NCBI GenBank assembly: GCA_009746045.1
Contig: RPFO01000199.1
Coordinates: forward strand, 852,986-916,985
Source of the DNA: Mesostigma viride
Lineage: Eukaryota; Streptophyta; Mesostigmatophyceae; Mesostigmatales; Mesostigmataceae
Direction: 5' to 3'
Length of the DNA stretch: 64,000 nt
Made by a program: the position numbers and the translations under genes. Of the stretch, positions 58,201 to 64,000 are shown one piece after another (position 1 is the stretch's first letter; each line of letters starts with the position of its first letter). A model generated the notes under the pieces. That model was not told the origin of the DNA. It saw only the letters and a program-made list of their open reading frames with translations, and ran no database searches.

Positions 58201-61200
58201 GAAGGGAAGGGAAGGGAAGGGAAGGAAGAAGGGAAGGGAAGGGAAGGGAAGGGAAGGAAGGGAAGGGAAGGGAAGGGAAGGGAAGGGAAGGGAAAGGAAG
58301 GGAAGGGAAGGGAAGGGAAGGGAAGGGAAGGAAGGGAAGGAAGGGAAGGGAAGGGAAGGGAAGGGAAGGGAAGGGAAGGGAAGGGAAGGGAAGGGAAGGG
58401 AAGGGAAGGGAAGGGAAGGGAAGGGAAGGAAGGGAAGGGAAGGGAAGGGAAGGGAAGGAAGGGAAGGGAAGGGAAGGGAAGGGAAGGGAAGGAAGGGAAG
58501 GGAAGGGAAGGGAAGGGAAGGGAAGGGAAGGGAAGGGAAGGGAAGGGAAGGGAAGGGAAGGGAAGGGAAGGAAGAAGGAAGGGAAGGGAAGGGAAGGGAA
58601 GGGAAGGGAAGGGAAGGGAAGGGAAGGGAAGGAAGGGAAGGGAAGGGAAGGGAAGGGAAGGGAAGGGAAGGGAAGGGAAGGGAAGGGAAGGGAAGGGAAG
58701 GGAAGGAAGGGAAGGGAAGGGAAGGGAAGGGAAGGGAAGGAAGGGAAGGGAAGGGAAGGGAAGGGAAGGGAAGGGAAGGGAAGGGAAGGGAAGGGAAGGA
58801 AGGGAAGGGAAGGGAAGGGAAGGGAAGGGAAGGGAAGGGAAGGGAAGGGAAGGAAGGGAAGGGAAGGGAAGGGAAGGGAAGGGAAGGGAAGGGAAGGGAA
58901 GGGAAGGAAGGGAAGGGAAGGGAAGGGAAGGGAAGGGAAGGGAAGGGAAGGGAAGGGAAGGAAGGGAAGGGAAGGGAAGGGAAGGGAAGGGAAGGGAAGG
59001 AAGGGAAGGGAAGGGAAGGGAAGGGAAGGGAAGGGAAGGGAAGGGAAGGGAAGGGAAGGGAAGGGAAGGGAAGGGAAGGGAAGGGAAGGGAAGGGAAGGA
59101 AGGGAAGGGAAGGAAGGGAAGGGAAGGAAGGGAAGGAAGGAAGGGAAGGGAAGGGAAGGGAAGGGAAGGGAAGGGAAGGGAAGGGAAGGGAAGGGAAGGG
59201 AAGGGAAGGGAAGGGAAGGGAAGGGAAGGAAGGGAAGGGAAGGGAAGGGAAGGGAAGGGAAGGGAAGGGAGGGAAGGAAGGGAAGGAAGGGAAGGGAAGG
59301 GAAGGGAAGGGAAGGGAAGGAAGGGAAGGGAAGGGAAGGGAAGGGAAGGGAAGGGAAGGGAAGGGGCGAAGGCCACAAGTCTCGCATTACCCGGCAGCCC
59401 ACCTGACCGCCCGCCCACCCACCCACCACCCACCCACCCACCCACCCACCCACCCACCCACCCACCCACCCACCCACCCACCCACCCACCCACCCACCCA
59501 CCCACCCACCCACCCACCCACCCACCCACCCACCCACCCACCCACCCACCCACCCACCCACCCACCCACCCACCCACCCACCCACCCACCCACCAACCCA
59601 CCCACCTGGTAGTGCTTCTCGATGTCGTACACTCCACACAGTGCCAGGAATGACTTTGGCATGCGGCAACACGGCAGGAAAGGGGCGCGGCGAGAGCGCG
59701 GGCCCTTGCCCAAGGATGCGGGCCCATGCCCTACACCCAAAGATGTCGACCCGTCGTCACTACGGCCCCCACCCGACAAGGCTGCTTCGCCCATTGCAGG
59801 TAACGGTAGCTCCACAGCCACCTCCGTTGCGCTGCCCCTGACATCTCTGGCAGGGCTACTTGAAGCGCAATCGATTTTGTCAGCAGCGCCATTCCCGGTC
59901 TTGTGGTGGGTGCTCTCATGGGCACTACCCACTTTACCCCTAGTGCGGTGGCCACCCCCTGCGGAAACACCGGCCTCCGCTCGCTGCTGCGCGCCCCCTT
60001 GCCGGTCGTCCGCTAGACTTGCCTGCGTGACCGCGGCAGGGCCCCTGGTGGCGGTGGTCAATGACCGGTGGCACCGCAGCGCGCGCTGCGTGAGCATCAT
60101 GGCCAGCAGGTGCGCCCCCGCCGAATGGCCCATCACCGAGACGTGCTGGGGGCCACTGCCCAGCCGCGACGCGTTCGCCAGAGCCCAATCCAGCGCACGC
60201 TCCACCTGGGGGGGAAAGGGGGTGGAGGGGGCGGGTGGTAGAAGAAACGAGCAGAAATGAGGCCCTGATCACGTGCCCAACCATCAAGCTACTGCATATG
60301 CTCGTCAAAGCTACTGCATATGCGTATATACTATTTAAAAGGCGGTGATATCACCCGTGGCACCAAGTGCTAGTATTCGAACGTTGCCCCCGCGCAGGCC
60401 CCGTATCCACGGGAGGGCGCATCTTGTCCAACGCGGCAGGCCACATGAGCCAGACTAGGAGGTGGAGCCGAACACGGTGTGTTGTCAAGGGAATGGATTA
60501 ATTAATTCATAATCCCATAGACAGCGTCACGCGGGTACCAATAAAGGAACCTTCGACCCCTGTACACAACGAGAAGGACTGAGGGAGGGAGGGCGCCGTC
60601 AACTAGCTTGCACTAGCTTCTCTCACTGCCACAAGTGGGCAGGCCACAGAGGACTCTCTCAACGGAAAGGCAGGTCTGATACATGCAGGTTTGACCTGGT
60701 GACTGCAAGGGAGACCGGCGCCTCTACTACAAGCCCATGATTGGGTGCCAGGTGGCAGGCAACGGTGGAGAGGTCCCAGGTCCCTTACCAGGTTCCCATC
60801 CGGTTTCTCACTCCCCAACGTACGGTTTGTTCCCCATTTGGTTCCATTGTTCTCCGACGCACGGTCGACTACTGCTGCATAGCGTGACAAAGAAAGACAG
60901 GGTCAAGTGTTCTGTGTGTGTGCCCGTCCTACCTCCTCCAGCTGCTTGTGCACTGTGACGGCAGGGAAGAGCGAGTAGGCCATGACGACAGTGACCACGC
61001 CTTCCTCCGCCAGGCGATACCCTGGGCATGGAGCACAGCACATGGTGCAGGGGGCAGCATACAACATGTGATAAGTTACTGGGACCACGGACATATGATG
61101 GTGAAAGGTTAACGGCGTGAGCACGAAAAAAAGTGTGGCGGCAGGGCACGGAATTCGAAACGGAACACCATGCATGCTGAACACGGTAGAGACCTGATGT

Positions 61201-63958
61201 GAATTTTTTTTTTTGTAGTGACCAAGAAAAGCCAAACAGTTTTGTATCCACTGCCATATACCAGCATTGATATAAGAGCAAGCTCCGATTGATGTTGCCT
61301 ACTAGGGAACCCAAGCAAAGTAGTACGTCCCCCCCACATACCCAGTGGTGCGTAGTGCCACCGCTCGCCACTCGCCCACACGCCGCCGTGCACAAACAGG
61401 ACCAGCGGCGCCGCGTCCCCACCACCGCCACCGCCACTGCCACAGCTCTTCTCTTCACAATCCTCACCGCCACCGCTGCCGGGGCCAGCATTGTAAACGC
61501 GGGTCAGCGCCCCCCCCCACATCCTTGGAAGGCGGCACCATCACGTGTGCCGTTGCTGACGATGGTGGTGACGTTGGCAGCAGCGTGGGGTCCTGCTGTT
61601 CTTCGCCCCACGCCTCGCGCCGCAGCTCCCCCGTGACGCCCTTGGCCAGGCGCAGGGACCCTGGCAGGTACACGTCTGCCACATTGCGCGGCAGCGATCC
61701 GTAGGGCACGTCGCGCAGCATGCACACGCATGCGCGGTTGGCTGCTGCAGTGGCGCCGCTGCGGTGATCCGGGCGCCAGGTGGCTGTGCCTGGGCTGTCG
61801 GCCGCGAGGGCACCCCTGGTCGCCTCGTAGTCGGGTATGATCATGTGTAGCCGCTTGGCACTGATGGCGTAGGGGATGAGGCTCACAGTGCCCGCCTGGG
61901 ATGAGAGTGGGGGAGGGATGCAAGGGTGGGGGGTGGGAGGGACACATATACATATAGGAAGGACACGGGTTGTCGGCAGAAAGGGACAGCGATTGTCGAG
62001 CGAGGCGCGTGGGGAGGGAAGGGATGGAGCGATGGGAGGTGCGCCAAACGCCAGAGATTACATGTGCGTGCATGTTAGGAAGGGGAAAAGTACGCTCGCA
62101 CGATATGCTAGCGGGTGTGTGGTGGGGGCAGCGTGGGCAGGGCAAGCCAGCTTGGGATAAGAATAAACAAAGCGCTGTGGGGGGGGCGGGTGGGCGGGCA
62201 TCACGCGCGCGGGCGGGCGGGCGGGCGGCGGGCGGCGGCGGGCGGGCGGGCGGGCGGGCGGGCGGGCGGGCGGGCGGGCGGGCGGGCGGGCGGCGGGCGG
62301 GCGGGCGGGCGGGCGGCGGGCGGGCGGGCGGGCGGCGGGCGGGCGGGCGGGCGGCAGGCGGGCGGGCGGGCGGGCAAGCGGGCGGGCGGGCAAGCGGGCG
62401 GGCGGGCAAGCGGGCGGGTGGGCGGGCGGGCGGCGGCGGGGGCGGGCGGGCGGGCGGGCGGGCGGCGGGCGGGCGGGCGGGCGGGCGGCGGGCGGGCGGG
62501 CGGGCGGGCGGGCGGGCGGGCGGGCGGCGGGCGGGCGGGCGGGCGGCGGGCGGGCGGGCGGGCGGGCGGGCGGGCGGGCGGGCGGGCAAGCGGGCGGGCG
62601 GGCAAGCGGGCGGGCGGGCAAGCGGGCGGGTGGGCGGGCGGGCGGGCGGGCGGGCGGCGGGCGGGCGGCGGGCGGGCGGCGGGCGGCGGGCGGGCGGGCG
62701 GGCGGGCGGGCGGGCGGCGGGCGGGCGGGCGGGCGGGCGGGCGGCGGGCGGCGCGGGCGGGCGGGCGGCGGGCGGGCGGGCGGCGGGCGGGCGCGGGCGG
62801 GCGGGCGGGCGGGCGGGCGGGCGGCGGGGCGGCGGGCGGGCGGGCGGCGGGCGGGCGGGCGGGCGGGCGGGCGGCGGGCGGGCGGCGGGCGGCGGGCGGC
62901 GGCGGGCGGGCGGGCGGGCGGGCGGCGGGCGGCGGGCGGGCGGGCGGCGGGCGGCGCGGGCGGGCGGCGGGCGGGCGGGCGGGCGGGCGGCGGGCGGGCG
63001 GGCGGCGGGCGGCGGGCGGGCGGGCGGGCGGGCGGCGGCGGCGGGCGGGCGGGCGGGCGGCGGGCGGGCGGGCGGCGGCGGGCGGGCGGCGGGCGGGCGG
63101 GCGGGCGGGCGGGCGGCGGGCGGGCGGGCGGGCGGCGGGCGGCGGGCGGGCGGGCGGGCGGGCGGGCGGGCGGGCGGGCGGGCGGGCGGGCGGCGGGCGG
63201 GGGCGGCGGGCGGGCGGGCGGGCGGGCGGGCGGCGGGCGGGCGGGCGGGCGGCGGGCGGGCGGGCGGGCGGGCGGCGGGCGGGCGGGCGGGCGGGCGGGC
63301 GGGCGGGCGGGCGGGCGGGCGGGCGGGCGGGCGGGCGGGCGGGCGGGCAGGCGGGCGGGTGGGCAGCGGCCAGGTATGTGGAGCAGTGGGGGGCTAAGGA
63401 GGGTAAGGGGATGAGAGACAGTGGGGCGGGGAGAGAGATTGATAAAGGGCGGGAGGGCGGGAATAAAGCCGATCTGCTACATGCGCAGGGCAACAGTGCA
63501 CGCCTTGCAACAACATGGGGTGGAATGGAGGTAGAGGGGGAGAAGTAGCAAAAACGTGCATTCTTTCACAACCGCAGCGTCCCCTGCATTTCTATCTATG
63601 ACCTGCCGGGGCTCATGCTCCCAATTGCGCGAGGTGGGCGTGCCCTCTCGCACTGTGTGAATATTACAAATAGAATGCATTCCCCCAAGACCATGTGCAA
63701 GGTCGTGGTCGTAACTACATAGGACCAACGCAAAGCAGCTTTACAGAGTCAAGCAAGCCCAATCAGTTTCACGCGCCCAATCAGTTTCACTTACCCTGCA
63801 GCCGCAGCATCGGGTAATCCGGGCATTGGGGTGAGCAAACTTACCAGCTCGCTGCCCAATATTCGACCAATTCGCCATAGCCGTCCAAGGAACTCCCCCA
63901 CATTCCTGGACGTAACCAATTCCTCACGAGCGCCTTCGAGTGCTCGGTGGAGCACCAT
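46290..63958 (-). CDS. ICME-like alpha/beta hydrolase, satellite-expanded gene
   Basis: Isoprenylcysteine alpha-carbonyl methylesterase-like gene; in plants the membrane-bound enzyme removes the methyl ester from prenylated cysteine. 5' exon 63958-63845 (MVLHRALEGAREELV... GRILGSEL, then GTAAGT). Central exons are present twice (see blocks). 3' exon 47219-46290 begins YEKSRGVHELSSMKPAMG, runs through a Thr/Pro-rich insert, then FHSLHDVTVPYTTTREFAG (Asp) and YDMLTHADF (His). Block 2 supplies VPYGSLPRNVADVYLPG, LFVHGGVW (oxyanion) and MGHSAGAH (nucleophile Ser). Splicing block 2 directly to the 3' exon keeps phase (KHYQ then YEKSRG). A 35-bp tandem duplication (46472-46541) shifts the extreme C-terminus. 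Further 5' exons may lie beyond the window. A generic carboxylesterase is the alternative. Confidence 0.8.
46472..46541 (-). repeat. 35-bp tandem duplication in the ICME 3' exon
   Basis: Two copies of a 35-bp unit starting GTCGTAC; the catalytic-type LTHADF is encoded in the right-hand one. As 35 is not a multiple of three, the frame after the motif differs from the ancestral one, so the last ~75 predicted residues are doubtful. Confidence 0.85.
47252..47475 (+). repeat. (GGGT)n array beside the ICME 3' exon acceptor
   Basis: About 50 GGGT units with a few GGT breaks, followed by G-rich imperfect sequence to about 47580. On the transcribed (-) strand it reads (ACCC)n and lies some 30 bases upstream of the acceptor at 47220-47221. 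Confidence 0.95.
47717..48236 (+). repeat. Graded pentamer satellite GGTCG-GGTCC-GGTCA
   Basis: In one unbroken 5-bp phase, about 20 GGTCG units (47717-47815) are followed by about 20 GGTCC units (to about 47916). A GGTCA zone follows, mixed with GGGCA and GGGAA, and leads into the GGGAA array. Each zone differs from the next by one base. Confidence 0.95.
48237..51877 (+). repeat. (GGGAA)n satellite, copy 1
   Basis: About 3.6 kb of GGGAA pentamers with scattered 4-base (GGAA) units and, at the left, GGGCA units. It is pure purine on the + strand. Lacking stops in all frames, it generates false ORFs of over 1,300 codons on both strands. Confidence 0.97.
51925..52113 (+). repeat. (CCCA)n array at the ICME intron donor, copy 1
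   Basis: About 45 CCCA units with occasional CCA. On the transcribed strand it is (TGGG)n and starts directly at the exon's donor (CACTACCAG then GTGGGTGGG). Confidence 0.95.
52119..54404 (-). pseudogene. ICME central block, copy 1 (frameshifted duplicate)
   Basis: Exons on the - strand: 54404-53850 (AGTVSLIPYAISAKRL, VPYGSLPRNVADVYLPG, LVLFVHGGVWASGERW), 53529-53441 (GYRLAEEGVVTVVMAYSLFP) and 52716-52119 (ALDWALANAS, MGHSAGAH with Ser codon 52635-52633, FLALCGVYDIEKHYQ). It is nearly identical to block 2 at an offset of about 7.49 kb. Exon 52716-52119 is 598 nt against 600 in block 2, with single-base losses near 52409 and 52229, which shift the frame. The first exon has a 10-base G run (on -) where 8 or 11 would keep frame. 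It is either a decaying duplicate or an error-laden assembly copy. Confidence 0.75.
54709..55788 (+). repeat. (CGGG)n array, copy 1
   Basis: About 1.1 kb of CGGG tetramers with many GGC/GGGG slips. A distinct subpattern GGCAAGCGGGCGGGCGGGCA appears in two clusters (about 54890-54930 and 55090-55140), so the array has a higher-order layout. It lies in the intron upstream of block 1's first exon and ends at the assembly gap. Confidence 0.95.
55789..55912. other. Assembly gap (124 N)
   Basis: A run of 124 N at the junction between the CGGG array of block 1 and the GGGAA array of block 2. Both flanks are low-complexity, so the true size and the join are uncertain. Confidence 0.99.
55913..59366 (+). 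repeat. (GGGAA)n satellite, copy 2
   Basis: About 3.45 kb, like copy 1, with GGGCA units concentrated near 55917-55935 and 56465-56700. Near the right end the 4-base GGAA unit recurs every 54 bp (string AAGGAAGGG at 58796, 58850, 58904 and 58958). Confidence 0.97.
59412..59600 (+). repeat. (CCCA)n array at the ICME intron donor, copy 2
   Basis: Purer than copy 1, about 45 CCCA units, again abutting the donor of the GHSAG-containing exon (59606). Confidence 0.95.
59606..61895 (-). CDS. ICME central block, copy 2 (better preserved)
   Basis: Exons on the - strand: 61895-61342, 61021-60933 (89 nt) and 60205-59606 (exactly 200 codons, one open frame from VERALDWALAN to CGVYDIEKHYQ). The Ser codon of GHSAG is 60124-60122. 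The 160 residues between GHSAGAH and FLALCGVYD are a low-complexity insertion absent from the compact family. Exon 61895-61342 is 554 nt; its phase 0 start and phase 1 end require 553 or 556. The discrepancy maps to a 9-base G run (about 61510), so a homopolymer error or slippage is likely. The exon directly upstream is 63958-63845. Confidence 0.78.
62210..63362 (+). repeat. (CGGG)n array, copy 2
   Basis: About 1.15 kb in ICME intron 1, between the 5' exon and block 2. The GGCAAGCGGG clusters recur near 62365-62415 and 62580-62630. It runs to GGGTGGGCAGCGGCC at the right. Confidence 0.95.
63363..63844 (-). other. Right part of ICME intron 1
   Basis: Non-repetitive intronic sequence between the CGGG array and the donor (GTAAGT at 63844-63839). 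Contains a short direct repeat CCCAATCAGTTTCAC (near 63758 and 63778). No other gene is seen. Confidence 0.5.
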
Positions 63959-64000
63959 GGCAACAAGTCGAATAACCTTGTTGTTATTTAGTCATGGAGG

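Noticed and set aside
47657-59727. Open frames of 1,300-2,036 codons rich in GREGK, PSLPF, AGGRA or GGWV
   Set aside because: They are translations of stop-free GGGAA, CCCA and CGGG arrays on both strands and all frames, and some run through the N gap. There is no independent coding evidence.

Overview
This is eukaryotic nuclear DNA, most likely from a chlorophyte green alga of the Chlamydomonadales type. The reasons are plant-type versions of two conserved genes, many short exons with GT-AG introns, G/C-rich coding exons in a mixed-composition background, and a very heavy load of micro- and minisatellites and transposons. Nothing prokaryotic is present: no operons, CRISPR arrays, rRNA genes or intact tRNA genes. 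The very long open frames over the satellites are artefacts of stop-free repeat units.

Layout. 1-5.8 kb: gene-poor DNA with an octamer (CGTGTGTG)n array between two inverted 124-bp repeats. 5.8-17.6 kb, + strand: a 12-exon gene for an interferon-related developmental regulator (IFRD) family protein. All exon phases agree through eleven introns, most of which carry their own minisatellite, and one intron is GC-AG. 18-22.3 kb: pieces of a LINE (EN/RT fragment, L1 ORF1p-like gene) broken by a TIR element that contains a tRNA-derived SINE, and by a LINE dimer with a 13-bp target duplication. 23.1-26.9 kb: a hAT transposon with 8-bp target duplications and a three-exon BED/DUF659/hAT-dimerisation transposase on the - strand. 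27-35 kb: mostly featureless DNA, a degenerate ~175-bp repeat, a large ~30-bp minisatellite and an unrecognised Cys-rich exon. 35.05-39.22 kb: a CACTA element with subterminal GGTGAGAAA arrays and a DUF4216-like ORF. 39.24-44.19 kb: the longest LINE copy, interrupted by a second hAT-like element that itself holds a 5'-truncated LINE. 44.2-45.4 kb: fragments of a second LINE family.

46.3-64 kb, - strand: one gene for an isoprenylcysteine alpha-carbonyl methylesterase (ICME)-like alpha/beta hydrolase, inflated by satellites. Its 5' exon is at the right edge and its catalytic Asp/His exon at the left. The central exons, with HGG and GHSAG motifs, occur twice in a ~7.49-kb tandem duplication with an assembly gap at the junction. 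The introns hold (GGGAA)n, (GGTCN)n, (CCCA)n, (GGGT)n and (CGGG)n arrays.

The recurring oddity is that tandem repeats abut or derive from splice sites: the IFRD intron 4 donor, the IFRD intron 9 acceptor and the ICME intron 4 donor. The two ends of ICME intron 4 carry complementary arrays. I see no evidence for a new multi-gene system; the unusual biology here is repeat-driven growth of introns and nested transposition.
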